64,000 nucleotides of DNA, taken from contig NZ_UFYA01000001.1 of assembly GCF_900447215.1 (NCBI RefSeq), positions 1,612,001 to 1,676,000 of the forward strand, written 5' to 3'. A program made the translations under genes and the position numbers. Below, piece after piece: positions 55,912-64,000 of the stretch. The notes below the pieces were generated by a model. The model searched no databases, was not told where the DNA came from, and was given only the letters and a program-made list of their open reading frames with translations. Positions within the stretch are counted from its first letter, which is position 1; each line of letters opens with the position of its first letter. Source of the stretch: Dermatophilus congolensis (GTDB lineage Bacteria > Actinomycetota > Actinomycetes > Actinomycetales > Dermatophilaceae).

Positions 55912-55946
55912 GTGCGGCGGCCACCCCACCCAGACAGCCGCCACAC
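55912..55946. terminator. Bidirectional terminator between MarR and ABC-F genes
   Basis: GTGCGGCGGC (55912-55921) pairs with GCCGCCACAC (55937-55946), one mismatch, loop 15 bases, between two convergent genes. Confidence 0.6.
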
Positions 55947-55953
55947 AACATCC

Positions 55954-57777
55954 TCACTGCACCAACTCAGAAACCTCCAACCACCGGTCCTCCAAACTCA
56001 ACTCCTCGTCCTCCAACACACGCAGCGCTGACGCGAGCTCACCCAACGCCCCCATATCGGTAGCCTTCACCGCCATCTGGGCGTGAATCTTTTCCTTCTC
56101 CTGCGCAATACGCCCCAAACGACGCTCAATCTTGCTCATTTCCTTACGGATCTCCCGCGCTTGCGCACCCGAAACCGCAGGAACAGCCTCCGCCACCTCA
56201 ACCGGAACAGCCGCACGCTGCGCACGCCCAGCCCCAGAACGCTCCATCTCCTCCCGACGACGCAGATACTCCTCCACACCACCAGGCAAATCCCTGATCT
56301 TTCCATCGCCGTACAGCGCCACCTGACTGTCGGTAACCCGCTCCAACAAATACCGGTCATGGCTCACCACAAGAAGCATCCCGACCCACCCATCAAGGAG
56401 ATCTTCCAAACTGGTCAACGTCTCGATATCCAGATCATTCGTCGGCTCATCAAGAATCAGAACATTCGGATCCGTCATCAACAAGCGCGTCAACTGCAAC
56501 CGCCGCCGCTCACCACCAGACAGCTCCCCCACCCGATCACGCTGCCGCGTAGGACTAAACCCAAGCCGCTGCGCAAGCTGACTAGCGCTGATCTCCTTAT
56601 CACCCAACCGGATGTACTGCCGCACCTCAGCAACAGCCTCAACCACACGCGCATCAGCTAACCGATCCAGCTCACGTACCTCCTGGCTGAGATACCCGAA
56701 CACCACCGTCTTACCCTGCTTACGCTTACCGCCATCAAGCGGCACATCCCCACTGACCACACGCATCAACGTGGACTTACCCGCACCATTAACCCCAACA
56801 ATGCCGATACGCGCCCCCGGCGCTAACCGCCACGTGACGTTATCCAGAATCGGGCGACCACCAAACCCCAACGAGGCGTTCTCCAGATCAACCACGTCTT
56901 TACCCAGACGCGTAGTAGCAAAACGCGTCAACTTCACCTCATCACGAGGCGGCGGCTCATCAGCAATCAACTCCGAAGCCGCATCAAGCCGAAACTTCGG
57001 CTTGCTCGTACGGGCAGGGGCGCCCCGCCTCAACCAAGCAAGTTCCTTACGCAGCAGGTTGTCACGTTTCTGGGCAGCCACCGCAGCCGCCCGCTCCCGC
57101 TCAGCCTTACTCAACACAAAAGCCGCATAACCACCCTCATAAATATCGACATGACCACCCACCACCTCCCACGTCATCGTGCTCACCGCATCAAGGAACC
57201 AGCGATCGTGTGTCACCACAACCAATGCCGACCCCGAACGAGGACGATGCACCGCAAGATGATTAGCCAGCCAGGCCACACCCTCCACATCAAGGTGGTT
57301 AGTCGGCTCATCCAACAGCAACAAATCCGGATCCGCGACAAGAAGACGCGCAAGCGCCAACCTGCGCCGCTCACCACCAGACATCGGCCCCACCACGGCA
57401 TCCCACCCACCCATGGCTGCCGCATCCAAACCACCCAACAGCCCTACAAGCACATCCCGGATACGCCCGCTGCTGGCCCACTCATGCTCAGGCAAGTCAC
57501 CAAGAACAACATCACGGACCGTGGCCTGAGGGTCCAGAACATCAGCCTGATCAAGCATCCCAACAGTCAAGTCGTTGTTGCGCGTAATACGACCAGAGTC
57601 AACAGCAAGCTTGCCAGCAATGACCCGCATCAATGTCGATTTACCGCCACCATTGCGCCCCACCACCCCGATGCGATCCCCATCAAGAATCCCCAGAGAA
57701 ACATCATCGAGAAGCACCTGAAGACCAAGCGTGACAGATGCTTTCTCCACCGAAACAAGATTCGAAGGCTGATTCAT
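55954..57777 (-). CDS. ABC-F family ATPase (Uup/EttA type)
   Basis: About 607 residues, two ATP-binding domains and no membrane segments. Walker A motifs are GRNGGGKST and GVNGAGKST; signatures MSGGERRRLALARLL and LSGGERRRLQLTRLL; Walker B LLLLDEPTNHLD and VLILDEPTNDLD. The linker between domains is rich in Arg/Lys (ARTSKPKFRLDAA), and the C-terminus is a Uup-like coiled coil (REIRKEMSKIERRLGRIAQEK). ABC-F proteins act on the ribosome; whether this one protects from antibiotics cannot be read. ATG at 57777 is my choice; a GTG at 57792 overlaps the ispE stop (GTGA). The same gene follows ispE in many actinobacteria. Confidence 0.92.
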   Translation of the reverse strand: MNQPSNLVSVEKASVTLGLQVLLDDVSLGILDGDRIGVVGRNGGGKSTLMRVIAGKLAVDSGRITRNNDLTVGMLDQADVLDPQATVRDVVLGDLPEHEWASSGRIRDVLVGLLGGLDAAAMGGWDAVVGPMSGGERRRLALARLLVADPDLLLLDEPTNHLDVEGVAWLANHLAVHRPRSGSALVVVTHDRWFLDAVSTMTWEVVGGHVDIYEGGYAAFVLSKAERERAAAVAAQKRDNLLRKELAWLRRGAPARTSKPKFRLDAASELIADEPPPRDEVKLTRFATTRLGKDVVDLENASLGFGGRPILDNVTWRLAPGARIGIVGVNGAGKSTLMRVVSGDVPLDGGKRKQGKTVVFGYLSQEVRELDRLADARVVEAVAEVRQYIRLGDKEISASQLAQRLGFSPTRQRDRVGELSGGERRRLQLTRLLMTDPNVLILDEPTNDLDIETLTSLEDLLDGWVGMLLVVSHDRYLLERVTDSQVALYGDGKIRDLPGGVEEYLRRREEMERSGAGRAQRAAVPVEVAEAVPAVSGAQAREIRKEMSKIERRLGRIAQEKEKIHAQMAVKATDMGALGELASALRVLEDEELSLEDRWLEVSELVQ

Positions 57778-57788
57778 GTGTGCGAGTT

Positions 57789-58712
57789 TCACTCTCCTGC
57801 AATGAGATGGGCGCCGTGAACCGGGCCAGATGCGCGCAGCACCTCAGCCCCAACACCAGCGGAAGTAAGGGCATGGGTAAGCTCACGCGCATGCCCAAGA
57901 TCACGGGCAAGGAACACAACCGTGGGACCAGACCCAGAAACAAAACCAACGAGCGCGCCAGCCTGACGCCCCGCATCAATAACACCAGCCAAATCAGGCC
58001 GTAAAGAAAGCGCAGCTTCTTCCATATCGTTATGCACCGCAGCCGCCAAAGCGTCCGCATCTCCCGCACGCAACGCAGCCGCGAGCGCCTCTGAAGGCGC
58101 TGGCGCAGGAATCTGCCGGTCACCGCGAATACGGTCAAGCTCGCCGAACACCGACGGTGTCGAAAGCCCCTCCTGGCTGACCACGAAAACCCACTCGTAG
58201 CTGCCCTCGCTGAGCACCGGGACAACGTTCTCGCCCCGCCCGGACCCGATCGCTGTCCCGCCAACAAGTGCGAAGTTAACGTCACTGCCTAACTCCGCCG
58301 CAAGGATGTGCAGAGCCTCATCTTCAAGACCGCAGCACCACAGCGCATTCGCACCGATGAGGGCAGCGGCCGCATCCGCGGATCCGCCAGCCATCCCCGC
58401 AGCCACGGGGATACGCTTGTCGATAACGATGCGGCAGGCTGCTTCCACCTCGGCATACTCAGCAACCCGCTGCGCAGCCCGCAGCGCAAGATTGTCCGCC
58501 GGCTCACCTACCAGCTGGGCATACGGTCCTCTTACCTCCACTGACCATTCATCGGCATCGATCAGTGTGACCTCGTCAAACACCCCAACGGCATGAAACG
58601 TAGTCGATAAATCGTGGTACCCGTCATCGCGGCGCGGCCCCACAATCAACTCCAGATTGATCTTGGCTGGGACCCGCACTGTCACACTCGTGGGAGTGGG
58701 GTTCGGCTGCAT
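57789..58712 (-). CDS. ispE: 4-diphosphocytidyl-2-C-methyl-D-erythritol kinase
   Basis: 307 residues, GHMP kinase fold, fourth step of the MEP isoprenoid pathway. VRVPAKINLELIVG at the N-terminus, RIPVAAGMAGGSADAAAAL as the ATP-binding GHMP motif, and GALVGFVSGSGPTVVFLA as motif 3. Feeds precursors to uppS at the other end of the window. It lies 73 bases downstream of rsmA and just upstream of the ABC-F gene. Confidence 0.96.
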   Translation of the reverse strand: MQPNPTPTSVTVRVPAKINLELIVGPRRDDGYHDLSTTFHAVGVFDEVTLIDADEWSVEVRGPYAQLVGEPADNLALRAAQRVAEYAEVEAACRIVIDKRIPVAAGMAGGSADAAAALIGANALWCCGLEDEALHILAAELGSDVNFALVGGTAIGSGRGENVVPVLSEGSYEWVFVVSQEGLSTPSVFGELDRIRGDRQIPAPAPSEALAAALRAGDADALAAAVHNDMEEAALSLRPDLAGVIDAGRQAGALVGFVSGSGPTVVFLARDLGHARELTHALTSAGVGAEVLRASGPVHGAHLIAGE

Positions 58713-58785
58713 ACACCAACCCTACGTGTTCACCGCTACCTACCCTGCCCGGCGCATCAACGCCACATCGCTAAGGCGAAGAACA

Positions 58786-59700
58786 TCACTGTGCGGCTAT
58801 CTTCGCTTGAGCGATCCGCGTGAAGTCTTCGATCGTGAGGCGTTCACCACGCGTGGTGGGGGCAATCCCGGCCGCACGCAAAAACGCCTCTGAAGAAGCC
58901 GTTCCACCGGCCCACGGCGCCAGCGCACCCCGCAAGGCCTTACGGCGCTGCGCGAAAGCGGCGTCGATACAGGCGAACACCTCTGAACGTGGCACGTCCG
59001 TGATCACAGGCTCCTGACGCACTACCTCAACCAGCCCAGACTCCACACGCGGAGCGGGCCAAAACACGTTCTTTCCCACAGTGCCAGCAAGCCGGGCTGT
59101 GCCGTACCAGGCTGTTTTCACGCTGGGCACGCCATAGACCTTGGATCCCGGCGCAGCCGAGAGACGCTCAGCAACCTCCAACTGCACCATCACAAGCACG
59201 CGCTTGATGCTCGGGAACCGCTCGAGAAAATTGAGCAGCACGGGCACCGAAACGTTGTAGGGCAAGTTCGCAACCAGAGCTGTCGGTTGCGGCTGCGGTA
59301 ATTCAGTGACACGCATCGCATCGGCTTGCACCAGCCGCAAAGCATGCGCTCGTGAAGGCGCGAAGCGTTCCACCGTGCCAGGAAGAGCTTCAGCAAGGAG
59401 AGGGTCAATCTCTACCGCCGTCACCGAATCCACATGTTCCAGCAGCGCCAGAGTCAAGGACCCAAGACCTGGCCCAATCTCAACCACCACATCATCGGCC
59501 CCCACTCCCGCAGTCGCCACGATCCGGCGAACAGTGTTCCCGTCGATGACGAAATTCTGTCCTAGCTGTTTGGTGGGGTTAATTCCCACTGCCGAGGCAA
59601 GTTCACGAATAGCGCCAGCACCAAGTAGCTGTACCCCCTCGTGGGTGGGGGTATTTCCCGCTCCAGCGGTGCCATCTGCTCCCGGATGTCCGTCGCTCAT
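58786..59700 (-). CDS. rsmA: 16S rRNA (adenine1518-N6/adenine1519-N6)-dimethyltransferase
   Basis: About 304 residues. Dimethylates two adenines in helix 45 of 16S r[28 protein letters not shown] (SAM loop), [27 protein letters not shown] (catalytic NLPY) and [15 protein letters not shown] identify the KsgA/Dim1 family. ATG at 59700 overlaps the tatD stop (ATGA) and has GGAGGAG five bases upstream, so I reject the open frame to 59757. In M. tuberculosis rpfB lies between tatD and ksgA; here there is none. Confidence 0.97.
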   Translation of the reverse strand: MSDGHPGADGTAGAGNTPTHEGVQLLGAGAIRELASAVGINPTKQLGQNFVIDGNTVRRIVATAGVGADDVVVEIGPGLGSLTLALLEHVDSVTAVEIDPLLAEALPGTVERFAPSRAHALRLVQADAMRVTELPQPQPTALVANLPYNVSVPVLLNFLERFPSIKRVLVMVQLEVAERLSAAPGSKVYGVPSVKTAWYGTARLAGTVGKNVFWPAPRVESGLVEVVRQEPVITDVPRSEVFACIDAAFAQRRKALRGALAPWAGGTASSEAFLRAAGIAPTTRGERLTIEDFTRIAQAKIAAQ

Positions 59701-60563
59701 GCGATCTCCTCCCACGGCCCGTACAGCCGTTTTGCGTTCGCTGCTGTGACCGCACACACCTCAGCCGTGCTGGCCCCCAACACCTCGGCAATAGTGCGCA
59801 CCGTGAAAGGCATGAGCGAGGGCGCGTTCGTGGCGCCACGGTTTGGTGTTGGGGTCAAATACGGGGCGTCAGTCTCGACAAGAATCTGTTCTAACGGCAC
59901 AACCGCTAGAGCTTGTCGCAGTTCATGGGCATTCTTAAATGTGATTGTTCCGGCAAATGACAGGTAATACCCTCGCGCTACGCACTCCCGGGCCATCTGA
60001 ACGTCACCAGAAAAGCAGTGGAACACCGTCACATCTGGGGCGCCTTCCTGGGCGAGAACACGCAGCACGTCTTCATGCGCGTCTCGGTCATGGATCTGCA
60101 TTGGCTTGCCCACGCGTTTAGCGATAGCGATGTGCTCACGGAAAGAACGTTGCTGTGCTTGAATGCCTTCAGGGCCAGTACGGAAGTAGTCCAGACCGGT
60201 CTCTCCGACTGCACGAACACGCTGGTGGCGAGCTAGTTGCTCAATCCGTTCTAGCGACGTCTCGAGCGTGCCCGCTTGAGCCAAAATGGGTGCCTCATTG
60301 GGGTGCAGAGCAACTGCTGCAACCAGCGCAGGATGCTCCTGCGCCAGCTGCACCGCAGCTTGCGAATCAGCTAACGAGCAGCCGACGTGGACAACCCGAT
60401 CCACGCCGAAGCGGGCAGCTTCGGCGAGGATTTCCTCCACCGCGCGAGGGCTCTGCCCCTCGCGCGCCATGTCGAGATGGCAGTGGTTATCCACCACAGG
60501 TATTGGCAAGGGGTCGGGCATCTTCACTGGGCGAGATGCCCGACCTGACGTTGAGCTAGTCAC
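59697..60563 (-). CDS. tatD: TatD-family hydrolase/DNase
   Basis: 288 residues, TIM-barrel metal hydrolase. [11 protein letters not shown] and VALHPNEAP carry the first ligands, [11 protein letters not shown] the bridging Glu, [13 protein letters not shown] and [12 protein letters not shown] further His ligands, and [11 protein letters not shown] the last Asp. Family members are 3'-5' exonucleases or DNA-turnover enzymes. The GTG start overlaps the metG stop (GTGA), with AAGGA nine bases upstream; the first 14 residues are not conserved, so an internal ATG is also possible. Confidence 0.95.
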   Translation of the reverse strand: MTSSTSGRASRPVKMPDPLPIPVVDNHCHLDMAREGQSPRAVEEILAEAARFGVDRVVHVGCSLADSQAAVQLAQEHPALVAAVALHPNEAPILAQAGTLETSLERIEQLARHQRVRAVGETGLDYFRTGPEGIQAQQRSFREHIAIAKRVGKPMQIHDRDAHEDVLRVLAQEGAPDVTVFHCFSGDVQMARECVARGYYLSFAGTITFKNAHELRQALAVVPLEQILVETDAPYLTPTPNRGATNAPSLMPFTVRTIAEVLGASTAEVCAVTAANAKRLYGPWEEIA

Positions 60564-62419
60564 TCGGACTCATCCTTGGAGTCACCGTTGAGACGAGCTA
60601 GTTCCTCGTCTACTACTGCGGTGTCCAACTTGACGAACACGGGCTTTGGTTTAGCCACAGGTGTACCCGCCACAACCGGGGTGGATTCCCACTTCGGGAA
60701 GTTTGAGTAGTCACCGGTGATGATCGGGAACGTTGTCAGTTCGGCAGATGCCCCTTCAACGTCGGTGAGCAGTCCCTCCAGCGGCGCATCCAGGTCGCTT
60801 ACTTCCTCCATGCGTGGCATGGGAGTCAAAGTGCCATCACCGCCGAGCACTGCATGCACTGCATTAGAGCTGTGCGGCAAGAACGGGGAAAGAATGAGGT
60901 TGAGGTCGCTGACGCACTGGGCGAGAACGTGCAGCACCGTCTCCAAACGAGGACGTTGCTCTTCGCTCTTGAGTTTGAACGGCTCAGTTGCCGAGACATA
61001 GGCATTGACTTCACCGACCACACGCATTGCCTCACCAATAGCAGCGCGTTGCTTATGGCGGGCGATGAGATCACCGACGGTATCGAAAGCTTCCCGAACC
61101 TGGGAAAGGATTGCCTCATCCACAGGCTCCAGCTCACCTAGCGGGGGGATTTCACCGAAGTTTTTAGCAATCATGCTGGCAGTCCGGTTAACTAGGTTTC
61201 CCCATCCAGCCACCAATTCGGAGTTGGTGCGTTGGACGAATTCTGACCAGGTGAAGTCCGAGTCGCTGGTCTCAGGGCCAGCGGCAGAGATGAAGTAGCG
61301 CAGTGCGTCGGGCTGGTATCGAGAAAGCAGGTCGCGCACATAGATGACCACGCCACGGCTGGAGGAGAAACGTTTGCCCTCCATGGTCATGAATTCGCTG
61401 GCTACAACCTCAGTGGGTAGGTTCAGCTTCCCGAAAGTTCCTGGTTCACCACCGTTATCCCCAGCGCCGTTGTAGCCGAGAAGTTCAGCAGGCCAGATCT
61501 GGGAGTGGAACGTGATGTTGTCTTTGCCTTGGAAGTAGTAAGACAAAGTCTGTGGATCGTTCCACCATTCGCGCCACCGCTCGGGGGCACCGATACGCCG
61601 TGCCCACTCGATAGAGGCCGATAGGTATCCGATGACTGCGTCAAACCAGACGTAGAGACGTTTGGTGTTCTGTTCACGCCAGTCATCTAGCGGAATCGGG
61701 ATACCCCAGTCGATGTCGCGGCTCATTGCCCGGGGCTTCATGTCTTTGAGCAGCCCTTGAGAGAAACGAATCACGTTGGTGCGCCAGGTGCCGGAAGCTT
61801 CACGCTCATCTAGCCATGCCCCCAGGGCTGTGGCCAGGGCAGGCAGGTCAAGGAAGAAATGTTGAGATTCGACGAATTCTGGTGTTTCGCCGTTGATTTT
61901 GCTGCGGGGGTTGATCAGGTCCGTCGGGTCGAGCTGGTTACCGCAGTTGTCACATTGGTCACCGCGAGCGTCGGTGGCACCGCAGATAGGGCAGGTGCCT
62001 TCGATGTACCGGTCGGGCAGGGTACGGCCTGTGCTGGGGCTGATTGCCCCTTTGGTGGTTTTTTCGACCATGTACCCGTTGGCGTGCACTACGCGGAACA
62101 TTTCCTGAACAACGGCGTAGTGGTTACGGGTGGTGGTGCGGGTGAACAGATCGTAAGACAAGCCGAGTTTCGTCAAGTCTTCGACGATTACTCGGTTATT
62201 TGTGTCTGCCAACTCGCGAGCTGAGACTCCCGCAGCATCTGCGCCGACGAGAATCGGGGTGCCATGTTCGTCTGTACCGCTGACCATGAGGACGTCATGC
62301 CCAGCCATGCGCATGTACCGGCTGAAAACATCGGAAGGCACACCGAAACCGGCGACGTGCCCGATATGGCGGGGGCCGTTGGCGTACGGCCATGCGACAG
62401 CGGAAAGCACCTTGGTCAT
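60560..62419 (-). CDS. metG: Methionine--tRNA ligase
   Basis: 619 residues, class I synthetase. The HIGH motif is [14 protein letters not shown] zinc knuckle [18 protein letters not shown] gives four Cys. The KMSKS loop is diverged to GKRFSSSRG, as is usual in the MetRS form of actinobacteria and archaea. The anticodon-binding domain follows; there is no C-terminal tRNA-binding (Arc1p/EMAPII) domain. The last 60 residues contain a Pro/Lys-rich extension. It is the first gene of the coupled metG-tatD-rsmA series. Confidence 0.97.
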   Translation of the reverse strand: MTKVLSAVAWPYANGPRHIGHVAGFGVPSDVFSRYMRMAGHDVLMVSGTDEHGTPILVGADAAGVSARELADTNNRVIVEDLTKLGLSYDLFTRTTTRNHYAVVQEMFRVVHANGYMVEKTTKGAISPSTGRTLPDRYIEGTCPICGATDARGDQCDNCGNQLDPTDLINPRSKINGETPEFVESQHFFLDLPALATALGAWLDEREASGTWRTNVIRFSQGLLKDMKPRAMSRDIDWGIPIPLDDWREQNTKRLYVWFDAVIGYLSASIEWARRIGAPERWREWWNDPQTLSYYFQGKDNITFHSQIWPAELLGYNGAGDNGGEPGTFGKLNLPTEVVASEFMTMEGKRFSSSRGVVIYVRDLLSRYQPDALRYFISAAGPETSDSDFTWSEFVQRTNSELVAGWGNLVNRTASMIAKNFGEIPPLGELEPVDEAILSQVREAFDTVGDLIARHKQRAAIGEAMRVVGEVNAYVSATEPFKLKSEEQRPRLETVLHVLAQCVSDLNLILSPFLPHSSNAVHAVLGGDGTLTPMPRMEEVSDLDAPLEGLLTDVEGASAELTTFPIITGDYSNFPKWESTPVVAGTPVAKPKPVFVKLDTAVVDEELARLNGDSKDESE

Positions 62420-62525
62420 GTCACGAGTCTAGAGCGGTACGGGGTGTCCTCTTCACCGAGTTCACGCCAACGCATGCCATAAACGCCGTTCTGGGTGTGT
62501 CCTTCAACCGCTCTAGCGTGCTGGG

Positions 62526-62565
62526 ACGAGCAGGTCTGCCCGTTGTGGCAGGCAGATCTGCTCGT
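62526..62565 (-). terminator. Hairpin after the secreted-protein gene
   Basis: A 15-bp stem (62526-62540 with 62551-62565, one G-T pair) with a 10-base loop, six bases past the stop of the gene at 62571. No U-tract follows on the minus strand. Confidence 0.6.
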
Positions 62566-62570
62566 TGCCG

Positions 62571-63473
62571 CTAGGCCTTTATGCGGCCACTGGCCTGCCC
62601 GACCCTGCGAATATCTGTACCCAAGCCATCGTGGACATTTTCGTCGGCGAAAACTGTCGCGCCGCCGTTACGGTCAAAGGCGATGAACCCGCCCCTGTCT
62701 TCTGGGCACTGCAGCCGCCGCACCGACCGGTAGCCGGCAAATCCAGTTTTCAGCACGTTCGTGGTGGCTTTGCCTGAAGCGTAGGGAACCGTGATTTCGC
62801 TCAGCTCCCCTGTGCCAGAGTTCACGGCAGTAAGGACGTCAGCCACTGTTGTCGTGGTCCTGTCTTTACCAGGTTGCTCTACGTAGCGCCCAAAAGACAG
62901 GTCAGTGATCGCCCCTGCTTTGCTAGCTACGACCTTTGCGCCGCCTAGCCCTTTGACATCGGAGTAGCTGTATCGACGAATGACGCCATTCTTATCTGCG
63001 GTGTAAACAAAACCGGCATTGTCTTCTAGCGGATCTACCTGTGCCGCCAAAGCAGTCGTCGTGAATCCGCGACCGATGGTTTTCACCTGCATTTTTGCTC
63101 GATAACCATGCTCACTGGCCGTCGCGACCGATATGCGCTGCATACGGCCGCTAGGAGTCACCGCGAAATGAACCCGCATGCCAGCCCCCATATCGCCAGC
63201 CTCAGCAGCAAACGTGAATGCCGCAGGACGGCGGTTGAGCTTGCCGTCACTTCCACGCAAGGTAACTTTTGCCCCCGCATCTTCTCCCACCACGTCGTAG
63301 GTATTGACCCGCCCGGAGGAATCCACAAATACGGCTTGTCCACCGCAGTCTGCCAACGATGGGGCGGCTGTTACGGCCGCTGATGCCGGGGCAGGCGCAC
63401 CTGCACCCATACATGCCGCCACCATGACCGACACAGCTATACCAACCTGTCGCGACCTGTCCTTACCGAACAT
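62571..63473 (-). CDS. Secreted protein, possibly beta-propeller-like
   Basis: About 300 residues. GAGGAGG lies five bases before the ATG at 63473, so the longer open frame is rejected. A signal peptide (RQVGIAVSVMVAACMGAGAP) ends at PASA. The mature part has repeated strands with aromatic and Asp-Gly turns (ADCGGQAVFVDSSGRVNTYDV, GFVYTADKNGVIRRYSY, GGFIAFDRNGGATVFAD), which recalls tachylectin-like or other beta-propellers. Two Cys residues lie near the two ends. No catalytic motif. Function unknown; an extracellular binding protein is plausible. Confidence 0.6.
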   Translation of the reverse strand: MFGKDRSRQVGIAVSVMVAACMGAGAPAPASAAVTAAPSLADCGGQAVFVDSSGRVNTYDVVGEDAGAKVTLRGSDGKLNRRPAAFTFAAEAGDMGAGMRVHFAVTPSGRMQRISVATASEHGYRAKMQVKTIGRGFTTTALAAQVDPLEDNAGFVYTADKNGVIRRYSYSDVKGLGGAKVVASKAGAITDLSFGRYVEQPGKDRTTTTVADVLTAVNSGTGELSEITVPYASGKATTNVLKTGFAGYRSVRRLQCPEDRGGFIAFDRNGGATVFADENVHDGLGTDIRRVGQASGRIKA

Positions 63474-63546
63474 TTCAACCTCCTCTAACACAATCGACGT
63501 TTGGGGCCTGGCGCCCAATAGCCACGACGTTTCCCGCCGCCGTATA

Positions 63547-63585
63547 TACCTATTGTGTCTAGGTGCCCCACCGCACAGATAGGTA
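63547..63585 (-). promoter_or_regulatory. Inverted repeat upstream of the secreted-protein gene
   Basis: TACCTAT (63547-63553) and ATAGGTA (63579-63585) form an inverted repeat with 25 bases between. It lies 74 bases before the start at 63473. A -10-like TATACG overlaps its left edge on the minus strand. A regulatory role is conjecture. Confidence 0.3.
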
Positions 63586-63650
63586 AATCGGTGACGTTTT
63601 GAGCACGAGTTCATACCGACACGCAGACGCTCCACACCTAAAAGGAAAGA

Positions 63651-63712
63651 GCGCCCCGGAACTCCGGGACGCCCCTAACTAATTCGCTTATCCCGTTGCT
63701 TTAAACAACGGG
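63651..63712 (-). terminator. Terminator region after sdhB
   Basis: Two hairpins: CCCGTTG (63692-63698) with CAACGGG (63706-63712), then GCG-CCCGG (63651-63659) with CCGGG-CGC (63664-63672), the latter followed on the minus strand by TCTTTCCTTTT. Together they should end the succinate dehydrogenase transcript. Confidence 0.75.
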
Positions 63713-63721
63713 TAACGGTGG

Positions 63722-64000
63722 TCAGATATGCAAGAAAGATTTCCGCAGATCTGTATTAAGTCGCGAGATAACATCCATCGGGATGTCCTTCGGGCATGCA
63801 GCCGAACACTCACCAATGTTCGTGCAGCCGCCAAACCCTTCGTTGTCATGCGTGGCGACCATGGCCTGCACCCGATCCCAACGTTCTGGCTGCCCCTGTG
63901 GAAGCAAGCCCAAGTGCGTCACCTTTGCACCAAGGAAGAGCATTCCTGCCGCGTTCGGACATGCAGCCACACACGCCGCACAGCCAATGCACGCAGCTGA
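63722..64000 (-). CDS. sdhB: Succinate dehydrogenase/fumarate reductase iron-sulfur subunit, C-terminal part
   Basis: The last 92 codons; the gene runs off the right edge. The visible frame starts [20 protein letters not shown] with a CxxCxxxCP cluster, then [19 protein letters not shown] with the second set of cysteines. These bind the [4Fe-4S] and [3Fe-4S] clusters. [18 protein letters not shown] and LLPQGQPER match the actinobacterial SdhB paired with a cytochrome b subunit. It passes electrons from the flavoprotein to menaquinone. Confidence 0.93.
   Translation of the reverse strand, partial: SAACIGCAACVAACPNAAGMLFLGAKVTHLGLLPQGQPERWDRVQAMVATHDNEGFGGCTNIGECSAACPKDIPMDVISRLNTDLRKSFLHI

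Noticed and set aside
59701-59757. N-terminal extension of rsmA
   Set aside because: It overlaps tatD, and a strong ribosome binding site precedes the ATG at 59700.

Overview
The window comes from an actinobacterium, most likely of the order Micrococcales. Base composition is moderately high in G+C (about 60 percent by eye). Lineage markers are a mycothiol conjugate amidase (mca), an MptB-type mannosyltransferase, the actinobacterial-type SdhB and the eno-ftsB-DUF501-ppx gene order. A divergent FliD-like flagellar cap protein points to a motile lineage. A Dermatophilus-like organism is my best guess, from general knowledge only.

The backbone is a housekeeping block almost entirely on the minus strand. 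Read from right to left it is sdhB (partial), metG, tatD, rsmA, ispE, an ABC-F ATPase, tRNA-Gln, glmU, prs, rplY, pth, mfd, mazG, a SurA-like lipoprotein, eno, ftsB-like, DUF501, ppx and a UAA tRNA. This is the same gene set and nearly the same order as the M. tuberculosis region from metS to ppx2 (Rv1007c-Rv1026). The left end holds glmS (partial), coaA, an mptB-like gene, uppS, mca, a DUF4307 gene, greA and msrA.

Accessory DNA interrupts this backbone in several places. (1) 7.9-13.2 kb: an orphan glycosyltransferase, a 962-residue FliD-like protein, and a Bax inhibitor-1 family protein with a small partner. (2) 18.9-34.3 kb: an exopolysaccharide locus with glycosyltransferases, a Wzx-like flippase, a two-domain alpha/beta hydrolase, two left-handed beta-helix acyltransferases, a GDP-mannose dehydratase, a Wzz-like co-polymerase, a Wzy-like polymerase, a membrane-anchored glycoside hydrolase, and a secreted SGNH hydrolase with a lipoprotein. 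The matching initiating phosphoglycosyltransferase (WcaJ type) lies apart at 46.6-48.2 kb. (3) 34.5-37.0 kb: an M20 amidohydrolase, a CsoR-family repressor with a visible operator, and an ArsC-like protein. (4) 41.1-45.6 kb: a compact four-gene operon of AMP-forming ligase, NAD-synthetase-like amide ligase, acyl carrier protein and asparagine-synthetase-like amidotransferase. It is closed by a perfect 21-bp hairpin. I regard it as the best candidate for an undescribed biosynthetic system. (5) 45.7-46.2 kb: an ArsR repressor and a histidine-rich metal-binding peptide.

Other points: GlmU ends before its acetyltransferase active site; a BCCT transporter gene is frameshifted; the two tRNAs have unusual shapes; and several gene ends carry long hairpins without a U-tract. 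The hydrolase at 23-25 kb and the four-gene operon together recall the accessory genes of proteobacterial exosortase/EPS loci, but no exosortase is seen here.
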